This document shows, piece by piece, positions 49,207 to 56,850 of a stretch of 61,797 nt of DNA; position 1 is the first letter of the stretch; the number at the start of each line of letters is the position of its first letter. Position numbers and translations under genes: made by a program. Below the pieces are notes generated by a model that did no database searches, had not been told where the DNA came from, and worked only from the letters and a program-made list of their open reading frames with translations. Source of the DNA: Caldilineaceae bacterium (GTDB taxonomy: Bacteria; Chloroflexota; Anaerolineae; Caldilineales; Caldilineaceae); NCBI GenBank assembly GCA_019637695.1, contig JAHBVG010000031.1, forward strand, positions 1 to 61,797. The letters run 5' to 3'.

Positions 49207-52110
49207 TCATCTCTCCTCTAGCCAGATTGCCACACGCTCAATGGCTTGATCCAATGTGAGCCGGGCGCCTTGATTGACCAGCCGGTTAAAAAGTCCTTCA
49301 TCTAGATGGGCTTTGGTTTTGATCATATAGCCTGCAAATTCCTGTTGGTAGCGGGCCGGCCACGCCATGTTGATCTGTTGGCAGATGGCCTGGAGCGCCT
49401 GGTGCAGAAGCGCGCTCATGACATAATCTTCTGTGTATAGGGCGCGTTCGGCGGCGGCGCTGAGGAAGACAATGAGGGTAATACGGCTCGATACTTTCTC
49501 TGCCAAATGGGATGCTTCCTGTAGATAGGCGCGATCCAGCGCTGTTTGACCATCCAGCCTGGCTGCATTGGAGAGGTTGACCAGCGCGCTGAAGACGCGA
49601 TCCGAGCCGGATGATGCACGCGCAATGGTCAACGATTCCTCAAGCAGAGACATGGCCTGCGCGTAACGCCCCATCAAGGTGTAGCTCGTCGCCGCGTTGT
49701 TGAGGAGGTGGCCCAGCCGTCCAGTCGACGCCTCGCTGCGCGCAATCTGGATCGCTTTTGTCCACAGGGCAGCGGCCTGCTCAAAATTCCCCGACTCGTT
49801 GGCGCTGATGGCGTAGCCGTCGAGTGTATCGAGCAAGAGGTGTACATTCTCCAGGGCATAGGCGGCGCGCAAGGCTTCTTCGTGGATCTCCGCTGTTTTC
49901 TCTCGATGTTCACTGCTGTAGTGATAAAATCGCCCGGCGCTGTTGAGGATGCGCACCCGCGTCTCTGGCTTCAGCGCGGCTCGGCGATGGACGATCTGAT
50001 TGAGCCATTCAATGGCTTCGTCAAAGCGGGCGGCGCTTTCCCAAAAGACGCTCAACCCGGCGACCAACTGCGCGCTTTCTTCCAAGAGAGGAAGCGGTGT
50101 ATCCTCTGTAAGGCCATAGGCCAGCGCCGCCCGCACATTGTTTTCTTCGAGCAAAAGCCGTTGTAGCTTCTCCTTTTGGCGTGATTCGTTCCACTGGGCG
50201 GTTTCCTCAGCGATCATCTTGGCGTAGTAGTGGACATAGCGCTCCTGCAATAGGCGCAACTCAGGATCTTCTTGCAGCCGCTCCCAGGCGTACTCGCGCA
50301 GCGTGGAAAGCATGGCAAAGCGGGTCTCCTCCTCGGTCGTCGGTTGGATCTGGTAGATGATGTTCTTCTCGACCAGCGAGGTGAGACAGTCTAGCAGCGC
50401 ATAGTGAACGGTGGTCGCGCTCGCCGAATGGCCGTAGAGTACAGCGGAAATCGCGTTCGGCGTAAAGCTGTCACTGAAGATGGCAAGGCGGGTGAAAATA
50501 CGGCGTTCTTCTTCACCCAGCAAGTTGAAACTCCACTCGATGGCTGCCCGCAACGAGCGATGGCGCTCAGGGATGTTGCGCAACCTGGTTGTGAGGAAAT
50601 CGAGCCGGGCGGAGAGTTGCTCAAGAATCCGCGCCGGGGAGAGGAGTTTGATCCAGGCGGCGGCCAGTTCAATTGCCAGCGGCATCCCATCCAGGCGGCG
50701 GCAGATCTCCACAACGGCGCTGGCGTTGGCTTCACTCAGTTGAAATTGAGCATTGACAGATTGGGCTACCTCGCAGAAGAGGACAACCGCTGGGATCTCC
50801 AGTAGATTGGCAGCAGAGAGATCGGCGCTGGGCGCAGGCAACGACAATGGGGAGATCGAATAGGCGCGCTCACCATAGAGATTGAGCAGGGCCTGGCTTG
50901 TGACAAGGAGATGCAACCCAGGGACAGCGGCGAGCAGGGCCGCCAGATCCTCGGCGGCGGCCAATAGATGCTCAAAATTATCGAGGACGAGCAGCAATCG
51001 CTTGTAACGCAGCGCATCGATCAGCCCATCTAAAACAGGGATGCCCGCGCCCAGGTGAATGCCCAAAAGGTGGGCAATCGTGGGCAGGATCAGATCGCGA
51101 TCCAGTACCGACGCCAGAGACAGAAAGTAGATCCCATCCCCAAAAAGAGCAGGCTGTTGTTGGTGCAGTGCGTTGGCAACCTCTGTGGCAAGCCGAGTCT
51201 TGCCAATACCGCCCGCGCCGGTCAAGGTGACCAACCGTACCGGATTTTTTGTGGATTGGAAGAGGGCAAGAAGTGCTTGGAGATCCTCTGTTCGTCCAAT
51301 TATCCTGCGCATCGTTGCGGGTAGATTGGACGGCGCCGGCGCTGAGGATGTGGTTGGTCGAATGACTTCTGAGGAGGCTGGGGTGGATGGCGATACGGGC
51401 AGGACCTGCCCACTGATTTGGGCTGCCAGTTCCTCGGTTTCGGGCATGGGCGGCAGATCTAATTCCCGCTTGAGCTGTTCACAAAATTGTCGGTATGCCT
51501 GCAATGCGGCCGTCCGATCCCCGGTTGAATAGCGCAGCCACATATAGGTGCGCACCATCTCCTCGTCCAGCGGATCGTCCGCCAGCGCCTGCTGCACGAA
51601 GATCAACGCCCTGTCATATTCTCCCCGCTCTTGATACGCGTGGACAAGTTCCTGGAGTTTGCGCAGAAAGAGCGCGCGCAGCCTTCCACGCTCGTAGCTC
51701 AGCCACTCTTCATCTTCGGTTGCCAGCAATTCCCCGCCATAGAGACCCACAGCTTCGGCGAGTTGTTCCGGGCTGCCATCCAAACTCTCGAAGACTGCTA
51801 CATCCAGCCAATAAGCTGCGCGCGGATTCCACTGGATGGTTTTTGATGTGCGCGCCAACCACGGGAGTTCCGCCACAGGTTCGGGCAACATCTTCTGTAG
51901 ATCGTAAAGATGACGGCGCAAATTGGCGCGCGCTTCTTGTTCCGATACTTCGGGCCAGAGGGTAAACGCGACCTGATCACGTTGAGAGGGCGCCGCACGA
52001 TTCAGGAGCAAATAAGCGAGTAACAATTTACTTTTCGGAAGACCAGCAATCAGGTAGATCTGCTCATTCATTGTCAAGCGGAATTGACCCAGCAGGTGGA
52101 TACGCAGCAT
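49207..52110 (-). CDS. SARP-type regulator with NB-ARC and TPR domains (AfsR-like)
   Basis: 967 residues from the ATG at 52110 (GAGAGA upstream). Residues 1-100 are an OmpR-type winged helix (LRIHLLGQFRL... RANLRRHLYDLQKML), and 105-240 a BTAD with helical repeats (YERGRLRALFLRKLQELVHAY). NB-ARC follows: VTLTGAGGIGKTRLATEVA (about 318), LLVLDNFEHLL (about 390) and DGMPLAIELAAAWI (about 480). The remainder is TPR-like. Such proteins are signal-integrating activators. Its target is unknown; the diverging neighbour is the membrane-anchored protein. Confidence 0.92.
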   Translation of the reverse strand: MLRIHLLGQFRLTMNEQIYLIAGLPKSKLLLAYLLLNRAAPSQRDQVAFTLWPEVSEQEARANLRRHLYDLQKMLPEPVAELPWLARTSKTIQWNPRAAYWLDVAVFESLDGSPEQLAEAVGLYGGELLATEDEEWLSYERGRLRALFLRKLQELVHAYQERGEYDRALIFVQQALADDPLDEEMVRTYMWLRYSTGDRTAALQAYRQFCEQLKRELDLPPMPETEELAAQISGQVLPVSPSTPASSEVIRPTTSSAPAPSNLPATMRRIIGRTEDLQALLALFQSTKNPVRLVTLTGAGGIGKTRLATEVANALHQQQPALFGDGIYFLSLASVLDRDLILPTIAHLLGIHLGAGIPVLDGLIDALRYKRLLLVLDNFEHLLAAAEDLAALLAAVPGLHLLVTSQALLNLYGERAYSISPLSLPAPSADLSAANLLEIPAVVLFCEVAQSVNAQFQLSEANASAVVEICRRLDGMPLAIELAAAWIKLLSPARILEQLSARLDFLTTRLRNIPERHRSLRAAIEWSFNLLGEEERRIFTRLAIFSDSFTPNAISAVLYGHSASATTVHYALLDCLTSLVEKNIIYQIQPTTEEETRFAMLSTLREYAWERLQEDPELRLLQERYVHYYAKMIAEETAQWNESRQKEKLQRLLLEENNVRAALAYGLTEDTPLPLLEESAQLVAGLSVFWESAARFDEAIEWLNQIVHRRAALKPETRVRILNSAGRFYHYSSEHREKTAEIHEEALRAAYALENVHLLLDTLDGYAISANESGNFEQAAALWTKAIQIARSEASTGRLGHLLNNAATSYTLMGRYAQAMSLLEESLTIARASSGSDRVFSALVNLSNAARLDGQTALDRAYLQEASHLAEKVSSRITLIVFLSAAAERALYTEDYVMSALLHQALQAICQQINMAWPARYQQEFAGYMIKTKAHLDEGLFNRLVNQGARLTLDQAIERVAIWLEER

Positions 52111-52153
52111 GTCATCTCTCTTGGGTATTGTAGTCACAGACGATTTTTGGCAA

Positions 52154-52600
52154 TCAGAAACTGTCTGGGCCGGGTTCTCCTACCCACCGAACCCAATTCA
52201 ATTGGGATTTCACAGCATTGTAGAGACGTTCATCCGCTGTCCAAAACTCACAACGGCTTAGTTGTGCAGTCGCCAGGTATGCTGTGTCGTAAGCCCTGAG
52301 GCGGTTGAGTTGTTTGGCCAGATCCCAGGCCAGAGGGAAAATCTGTTGTCGGTGCGAAAGGCGTACAGGGATGCGCTGGAAGGTGGCGAAAGCAGCTTCG
52401 CCGCGCGCCGGTGAGATCACTTGCTGATAGACCAAACGGCGCAACGTAGCCGTCACTTCAAATGCAAGCAGCGCTGGCGCGATCAGGCGTTGCTCTGTCT
52501 CCAACCAACCGGCCAGGAGTAACTCACAACGAGGGCTGTACGCGTCCGGCACCAGCGTGCGGATCAGCAGACTGGCATCAACGCAGACCGATGAGTTCAT
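52154..52600 (-). CDS. vapC: PIN-domain toxin, VapC family
   Basis: 148 residues (ATG at 52600; one further ATG at 52603). The PIN acidic residues are CVDASLLIRTL (Asp, residue 7), LAFEVTATLRR (Glu, about 47), AYDTAYLATAQ (Asp, about 106) and WTADERLYNAV (Asp, about 125). It would be a Mg-dependent RNase. It overlaps the end of the antitoxin gene by 23 bases, the usual coupling for such pairs. Intact by length. Confidence 0.88.
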   Translation of the reverse strand: MNSSVCVDASLLIRTLVPDAYSPRCELLLAGWLETEQRLIAPALLAFEVTATLRRLVYQQVISPARGEAAFATFQRIPVRLSHRQQIFPLAWDLAKQLNRLRAYDTAYLATAQLSRCEFWTADERLYNAVKSQLNWVRWVGEPGPDSF

Positions 52601-52901
52601 CAATTCGTTCGTCCCGTGTTTGGTCTAAGGCGGCATCTACATCTACAAACTGACCTTCTCGATCAGCCAGAATTGTTTCGCGCACCAAGCGAAGATCGGC
52701 CAAGAGTGACGCCGGGCTTTCTTGGGTTGGGTTGATGGCAATTGTCACCTCAGTCGCGTCCAGCATTTCATCATCGGCCAGCCGCTGCCGAATGGCGTCC
52801 AGGCAGTATTCGGTGACCGCGACATTATGCTTGGCCGCCGCCAACTCAATCCGACGCTTCATTTCTGGATCGGCATATACTTGAATTCGTTGTCGTTCCA
52901 T
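52578..52901 (-). CDS. vapB: VapB-like antitoxin
   Basis: 107 residues from the ATG at 52901, preceded by AGGAGG. The N-terminus ERQRIQVYADPEMKRRIEL is a ribbon-helix-helix DNA-binding segment. The C-terminal acidic tail (FVDVDAALDQTRDERIDEL) would wrap the toxin. The gene follows a perfect palindrome that contains its promoter, so it is very likely autorepressed by VapB or VapBC. Confidence 0.82.
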   Translation of the reverse strand: MERQRIQVYADPEMKRRIELAAAKHNVAVTEYCLDAIRQRLADDEMLDATEVTIAINPTQESPASLLADLRLVRETILADREGQFVDVDAALDQTRDERIDELIGLR

Positions 52902-52921
52902 TATGTTCACCTCCTGACAAG

Positions 52922-52959
52922 AAGATAGCACGTTGACACCAAGGTGTCAACGTGCTATC
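52922..52959 (-). promoter_or_regulatory. vapBC promoter embedded in a 17+2+17 perfect palindrome
   Basis: Palindrome arms are 52924-52940 and 52943-52959. On the minus strand TTGACA (52950-52945), 17 bases, TATCTT (52927-52922) lie within or next to it. The mRNA would begin about at the ribosome site. A bound repressor would fully cover the promoter. Confidence 0.8.
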
Positions 52960-53062
52960 GATCCTCCACCCACTCCGCCAAAGATGCTCCACGCTCCTGC
53001 GACCGCCTGCCCAGGACCAACCCCTCAACGCCGATATCCTCACCCAGATCAGGCCAGTGGAC
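52955..53062 (-). pseudogene. DUF2442 fragment, copy 1
   Basis: Encodes about 35 residues, VHWPDLGEDIGVEGLVLG... ending EWVEDR, matching the C-terminal end of the DUF2442 gene at 53498-53908. The N-terminal part is missing; sequence identity ends near 53062. Its stop codon lies inside the vapBC palindrome. Confidence 0.75.
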
Positions 53063-53149
53063 GCCGATTCAGAAACTTTCATGCTACAATAGGCTACGAA
53101 ATTAACCTGTGAAACGGGCCGTGATTGCTGCGCTTTTATCGGGAGAGAG

Positions 53150-53386
53150 ATGGACACATTTGACCGCATCACCTTTGACCCAGCCGTCATGGGCGGACGC
53201 GCTTGCATTCGGGGGATGCGCATAACTGTTGCGCTGGTGCTGAATCTGGTTGCCAACGGGCAGTCGCCGGACGAGATTATCGCCGACTATCCGTATCTGG
53301 AAGTGGAAGACATTCAACAAGCGCTTCAATACGCGGCCTGGCTGGCGGATGAAAGCGTCCACCCAATCCCTTCACTTGCCGCATGA
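53150..53386 (+). CDS. DUF433 antitoxin
   Basis: 78 residues, complete. FDRITFDPAVMGGRACIRGMRI (from residue 4) and VLNLVANGQSPDEIIADYPYLEVEDIQQAL are the DUF433 helix-turn-helix signature. GGGAGAGAG precedes the ATG. The DUF5615 toxin that normally follows is present only as a deleted relic overlapping the stop (ATGA), so this antitoxin appears orphaned. Confidence 0.85.
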   Translation: MDTFDRITFDPAVMGGRACIRGMRITVALVLNLVANGQSPDEIIADYPYLEVEDIQQALQYAAWLADESVHPIPSLAA

Positions 53387-53481
53387 AATTCCTGGCCGAT
53401 ATGGGCATCTCTCCTGGCGGAGCAATTCTCAGCGTGACAGAAAAGCGCATTCGCATCCGTACGCTCCCCATCAACCGCTAA
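53383..53481 (+). pseudogene. Internally deleted DUF5615 PIN-like toxin
   Basis: A 32-residue frame. MKFLADMGISP matches the beginning of DUF5615 proteins, and SVTEKRIRIRTLPINR matches their last residues. About 70-80 middle residues, including the catalytic acidic positions, are absent. The start still overlaps the DUF433 stop by ATGA. Loss of the toxin by internal deletion is the simplest reading. Confidence 0.75.
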
Positions 53482-53497
53482 CGCCTCTGCTGCGACT

Positions 53498-53908
53498 TCA
53501 CGATTGCCCACGACTCTTTAACCACCCCGCCAAGGACGCTTCGCTCTCCCGCGACCGCTTGCCCAGGACCAACCCCTCGACGCCGATATCCTCATCCAGA
53601 TCGGGCCAGTGGACGCCGACGCCGTTGCCAATCAGTCGCCAGTTGGCGCGTTCGGCTTCCGTGCCATGACGCAGCCGCGGGTGCCAGGACAGCGGCGCGC
53701 GCACTTCACTGCCATCGGACAGGACGACGATGAGGGTGTCCTCGTGGCAGTGGACCTTGACGATGGTTGCGATGAACGGCTCCGCACGCGCAAAGACAGG
53801 CTCGGTGACATCTTCGAGTTTGTCCTCGAAGTCGGTGATGTCGTGTTCTTGCCAGAAGCGGGCAAGTTCTTCGGGGTCATTAGTGCTGGGAAGACGGGGT
53901 GTTTTCAT
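53498..53908 (-). CDS. CopG-type antitoxin fused to DUF2442
   Basis: 136 residues. The first ~40, LPSTNDPEELARFWQEHDIT then DFEDKLEDV, match the start of CopG-type antitoxins that pair with small RNases. From about residue 50, VVLSDGSEVRAPLSWHPRLR, ERANWRLIGNGVGVHWPDLD and EDIGVEGLVLGKRS form a DUF2442 domain. The join could be a natural fusion or the product of recombination, since three more DUF2442 copies are nearby. No clear ribosome site. Confidence 0.7.
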   Translation of the reverse strand: MKTPRLPSTNDPEELARFWQEHDITDFEDKLEDVTEPVFARAEPFIATIVKVHCHEDTLIVVLSDGSEVRAPLSWHPRLRHGTEAERANWRLIGNGVGVHWPDLDEDIGVEGLVLGKRSRESEASLAGWLKSRGQS

Positions 53909-53923
53909 TTTGTAGATGATACT

Positions 53924-54226
53924 TTACGTCGCGGCCAGGACTTTGACTTCTTCATCCAAGCGGTCGGCGAGTCGATCTTTTTCTGTTTCGAGATCGTAGC
54001 GTGTCTGCAAGTTCATCCAGAATCGCTCCGACATGCCGAAGTAGCGGGACAGGCGCAGCGCTGTGTCCGGTGTGATGCCGCGCTTGCCGTGGACAATTTC
54101 GTTGATCCGGCGCGGCGGTACGCCGATGTCTCTGGCAAGCCGATACTGCGAAATGCCCATTGGCTCCAGGAACTCTTCGAGAAGAATTTCGCCAGGGTGG
54201 ATGGGGGGCAGCTTTTCTTCAGTCAT
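53924..54226 (-). CDS. higA: HigA-type antitoxin
   Basis: 100 residues from the ATG at 54226, preceded by [26 protein letters not shown], then [23 protein letters not shown] (helix-turn-helix, about residues 25-47) and [21 protein letters not shown] are the HigA/VapI signature. It follows higB by 13 bases. It binds both the toxin and the promoter. Confidence 0.92.
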   Translation of the reverse strand: MTEEKLPPIHPGEILLEEFLEPMGISQYRLARDIGVPPRRINEIVHGKRGITPDTALRLSRYFGMSERFWMNLQTRYDLETEKDRLADRLDEEVKVLAAT

Positions 54227-54239
54227 GCTGATTATCCTC

Positions 54240-54521
54240 TCAGTGGTAATCCACCACCTCAACATCATATGCGTCATCGTTACGCCACATGAAACAGAGC
54301 CGCCATTGGTCGTTTATGCGAATACTGTGCTGCATGGCACGGTTGCCGGTCAGCTTTTCCAGTCGATTCGATGGCGGAATCTTCAAATCGTCCAGTCCCT
54401 CCGCAGCGTCGAGGATTTCGAGCTTGGCACGCGCCCGCCGCTGAATGTCTGGCGGCAGTTTCCGCGAGAATTCACGATTGAAGATCTTTTCCGTCTCACG
54501 GTCGGCAAAGCTTTTGATCAT
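54240..54521 (-). CDS. higB: HigB-type RelE-fold toxin
   Basis: 93 residues, full length. [20 protein letters not shown] begins the fold; [20 protein letters not shown] and [20 protein letters not shown] provide the ribosome-dependent RNase core. It precedes higA, the standard order. The ATG lies six bases after the -10 box with no ribosome site, so translation is probably leaderless. Confidence 0.92.
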   Translation of the reverse strand: MIKSFADRETEKIFNREFSRKLPPDIQRRARAKLEILDAAEGLDDLKIPPSNRLEKLTGNRAMQHSIRINDQWRLCFMWRNDDAYDVEVVDYH

Positions 54522-54527
54522 GGATAA

Positions 54528-54556
54528 ATAATAACGCTACTCGTTATGCTGGTCAA
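54528..54556 (-). promoter_or_regulatory. higBA promoter with internal operator
   Basis: Minus strand TTGACC (54556-54551), 17 bases, TATTAT (54533-54528). An ATAACG-5-CGTTAT dyad (54531-54547) occupies the spacer and the -10 box, as expected for autorepression by HigA. Confidence 0.75.
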
Positions 54557-54780
54557 GGTTGTTTCGCCACCCACCCCGCCAAGGACGCTTCGCTCTCCCG
54601 CGACCGCTTACCCAGGACCAACCCCTCGACGCCAATATCCTCATCCAGACCGGGCCAGTGGATACCGACGCCGTTGCCAATCAGTCGCCAGTTGGCGCGT
54701 TCGGTATCCGTGCCAGGACAGCGGTACGTACACTTCGCGGCGATCAGATACCACCCATAATCGCGGAGAGAGCACGCCAC
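54553..54780 (-). pseudogene. DUF2442 fragment, copy 3
   Basis: Open for 75 residues. The C-terminal ~50 (ERANWRLIGNGVGIHWPGLD onward) match the copy at 53498, but the N-terminal ~25 residues (YGWYLIAAKCTYRC) do not belong to DUF2442, and the strand containing LSDGSEV is lost. A near-perfect 30-base palindrome overlaps its 5' end. Probably not functional. Confidence 0.65.
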
Positions 54781-54795
54781 GTGGCATGCTCTCTC
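54766..54795. repeat. 30-base near-perfect palindrome
   Basis: Two 15-base arms, GAGAGAGCACGCCAC and its complement with one mismatch, and no spacer. A related half (GTGGGCGTGCTCTCTC) occurs alone at about 56686-56701 next to another relic, so this may be a mobile or recombination-associated repeat. Confidence 0.7.
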
Positions 54796-54869
54796 TAGAA
54801 GCTACTTATTCTCTTCCCTGGCAATCACACCATCGGCCTTGACCACACCGACAGCAGCCAGCAATAGAA

Positions 54870-55322
54870 TTATTCTTCCTCTTCATGACCAAGCTCAAGC
54901 AACTTAACGTCCTCTATATCTCGCGCTCGTCCTGCGGCACGCTTGGATGCGATGAGATGCCGCCGAGAGACTACATAGAAAACCTGCCCCGCGTACTGCA
55001 TCTCTTCCCGCTCTGCCCACGCCTGCTCAAAATCGATGCCGGGCGTTGATGTCTGTACATCGATACGCACCTTATCGCGAAAAATCGTGATCTCGTGGTT
55101 GAGGAGTTCCTCTGCTGTTGTCAGGTCGGCCGTGCCCAAGCCTGCGTCAAGCAGAGCAGCAAGCAGCCGTTGTGCATTTTCAGGCGTAGCCTCAATCAAG
55201 ATATCGAGATCAAACGTGGCACGTGGAACGCCATAGAGGATGGCAGCAATGCCGCCGATGATGACATAGTGGACGTTATGACTGTGAAAGGACGAGAACA
55301 CGCCCTGCAACTGGTTCAGCAT
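54870..55322 (-). CDS. Nucleotidyltransferase, MNT/AbiEii-like
   Basis: 150 residues from the ATG at 55322 (a TTG at 55337 would add five). YVIIGGIAAILYGVPRATFD-LDILIEAT (about residue 19) has the GG...D-x-D nucleotidyltransferase signature, and VRIDVQTSTPG gives the third acidic residue. Such minimal enzymes act as toxin or antitoxin by transferring nucleotides to a partner or tRNA. The short upstream gene overlaps it by 47 bases and is its likely partner. Confidence 0.8.
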   Translation of the reverse strand: MLNQLQGVFSSFHSHNVHYVIIGGIAAILYGVPRATFDLDILIEATPENAQRLLAALLDAGLGTADLTTAEELLNHEITIFRDKVRIDVQTSTPGIDFEQAWAEREEMQYAGQVFYVVSRRHLIASKRAAGRARDIEDVKLLELGHEEEE

Positions 55323-55482
55323 CTTTTTGATCCACAATCTGTGAATTGACGCTCAAAATCATGTCCGTAAACATACAGAGCATTTCCATCCTCTCGTTCA
55401 GCGATAAGGACTGGAACCAACGTGCTTTGGCTTCCTGCGTTTCCTCGGCAAAGTCATGCGAAACAGCAATTTGCGTTGGCAT
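55276..55482 (-). CDS. Small partner of the nucleotidyltransferase
   Basis: 68 residues. SHDFAEETQEAKARWFQSLSL, NERMEMLCMFTDMI, then KDAEPVAGRVLVLSQS. Similar short helical proteins ending in a PVxGRVxVL pattern are often found just before MNT-like genes, but I cannot name the family. The 47-base overlap with the next gene indicates coupling. A regulatory or antitoxin role is inferred from this arrangement. Confidence 0.6.
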   Translation of the reverse strand: MPTQIAVSHDFAEETQEAKARWFQSLSLNERMEMLCMFTDMILSVNSQIVDQKDAEPVAGRVLVLSQS

Positions 55483-55580
55483 TTCTTGCCTTTTTTCTCC
55501 CTTTTTCTACATACGGCTTTTGGTTGTCCTGCGTTGGATGGTGATTCTAAATCAATTGTAACTCAAGCTGTGCGTAACTT

Positions 55581-55853
55581 TCAACACGAACCTCGACTTT
55601 GCACCCACTCCGCCAAGGACGCTTCGCTCTCCCGCGACCGCTTGCCCAGGACCAACCCCTCCACGCCGATATCCTCATCCAGATCGGGCCAGTGGACGCC
55701 GACGCCTTTGCCAATCAAACGCCAGTTGGCGCGCTCGGCTTCCGTGCCATGACGCAGCCGCGGGTGCCAGGACAGCGGCGCGCGCACTTCTTCACTGCCA
55801 TCGGACAGAGTGACGATGTGGGTGTCCGCGTGGAAATGGAGGTTGACGATCAT
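55581..55853 (-). CDS. DUF2442 protein, copy 4 (possibly truncated)
   Basis: 90 residues. IVTLSDGSEEVRAPLSWHPR to LGKRSRESEASLAEWVQSRG, nearly identical to residues 47-136 of the gene at 53498, but without its CopG-like N-terminus. One extra Glu (SEEV) distinguishes it. AGAGGA precedes the ATG at 55853, so it may be expressed as a stand-alone DUF2442 protein. It follows the TumE-like gene by 18 bases. Confidence 0.6.
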   Translation of the reverse strand: MIVNLHFHADTHIVTLSDGSEEVRAPLSWHPRLRHGTEAERANWRLIGKGVGVHWPDLDEDIGVEGLVLGKRSRESEASLAEWVQSRGSC

Positions 55854-55871
55854 ACTGATGATCCTCTGAAG

Positions 55872-56315
55872 CTACGTATCTGCTGAGATTTGAGAGCGAA
55901 TCAGGGCTTCGATTTCTTCGATGATTCGGGGCAGATTGGGGCGTACAAAACTCATGCCTGGGGCCGGAACACGATTGTGCTTGATGTCTGGTGGCAAATG
56001 CTTGTGGTGCGGATGGGTGCTCTGCAAGTGGGGTTCGTCTGGATGTGGCTGTGGATCATACCAGTAGAGTTTCTCCTGATGTTGCCAGATTTCATAGCCA
56101 TACCAGTCGAGGACAGCGGGAAGCCGGTCGTAGACGATGCGTTCGCTCACGACAAGACGAAATCCTCGTACAAAGAAAATCTCGCCTGAAACACGCGCCA
56201 AGGTTCGTCCTCGGCGCTGAAAACTGACGGTGGAACGCTCGATTGAAGGATACTGCTCAGCCAAGGTGTAGAGGAAAAGCTCATAGTCTTCGGCTGTGCG
56301 CAGCGGATTGTTCAT
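55872..56315 (-). CDS. DUF6516 / TumE-like toxin candidate
   Basis: 147 residues. YPSIERSTVSFQRRGRTLAR, VSGEIFFVRGFRLVVSERI, YGYEIWQHQEKLYWYD and a His-rich segment QPHPDEPHLQSTHPHHKHLP (about 95-115) match the DUF6516 pattern, a family proposed to be toxins. It overlaps the upstream gene by ATGA. The His-rich stretch may carry catalytic residues. Function is inferred from the two-gene layout and the family description. Confidence 0.65.
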   Translation of the reverse strand: MNNPLRTAEDYELFLYTLAEQYPSIERSTVSFQRRGRTLARVSGEIFFVRGFRLVVSERIVYDRLPAVLDWYGYEIWQHQEKLYWYDPQPHPDEPHLQSTHPHHKHLPPDIKHNRVPAPGMSFVRPNLPRIIEEIEALIRSQISADT

Positions 56316-56581
56316 GCTGCTACCTGGATGATACTGGAAAGGCTATTGTCTTGCTGCAAAAGACGCTGTACTTCATTGCGATAGGCGGCTTGACGGGTGA
56401 GCCATGTGCGGTAGATGCTGGCCCACTCTCCAAAATCCATTACCCACTCTTCTTGCTCCGGTTCTTCGCCCGCTGCATAGGACGCGTACAACGTCTCTGA
56501 GCGGATGCCATACTTTCGCTCAAAAGCAAGTAGTTCTTCTTCCAAGGCATGAATATCGATCAACAGATCGCGTAGGTCCAT
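56312..56581 (-). CDS. Probable antitoxin partner of the DUF6516 protein
   Basis: 89 residues, acidic and helical: RDLLIDIHALEEELLAFERK, YGIRSETLYASYAAGEEPEQ, EEWVMDFGEWASIYRTWLTR. GAGGAG lies before the ATG. A possible TACAAT -10 box (minus strand, 56626-56621) lies 40 bases upstream. Its stop overlaps the next ATG. No DNA-binding domain is evident. The antitoxin role is inferred. Confidence 0.6.
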   Translation of the reverse strand: MDLRDLLIDIHALEEELLAFERKYGIRSETLYASYAAGEEPEQEEWVMDFGEWASIYRTWLTRQAAYRNEVQRLLQQDNSLSSIIQVAA

Positions 56582-56699
56582 TTCAATGTCTCCTCACTCA
56601 GTCCAACGCTATGTGAATCGATTGTAGCATGGAAAAAGTTGGCGCGTAAAGTGGCAACCGAGGGGTTTCAGCCGCACGTGGGCGTGCTCTCTCCACAGT

Positions 56700-56850
56700 T
56701 CATTCGTGGACAGCCAACGGCTCAATGACCGCCAACGCCGCGGCTTCCGCCTCCTGGAAGGTGACATCCCACCGCATCTGTAAATTCAGCCAAAACTCAG
56801 GGACGTGCCGAAGACCTTCGCCAGCCGCAATGCCGTGCTGGGGATAATGC
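56700..56850 (-). pseudogene. Frameshifted HigA-like antitoxin relic
   Basis: IIPSTALRLAKVFGTS then, after a one-base shift near 56800, PEFWLNLQMRWDVTFQEAEA and AALAVIEPL. Joined, these match the C-terminal half of HigA antitoxins (compare [21 protein letters not shown] at the intact higA). The helix-turn-helix half is missing. It lies directly after the ASCH gene stop. Confidence 0.75.
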
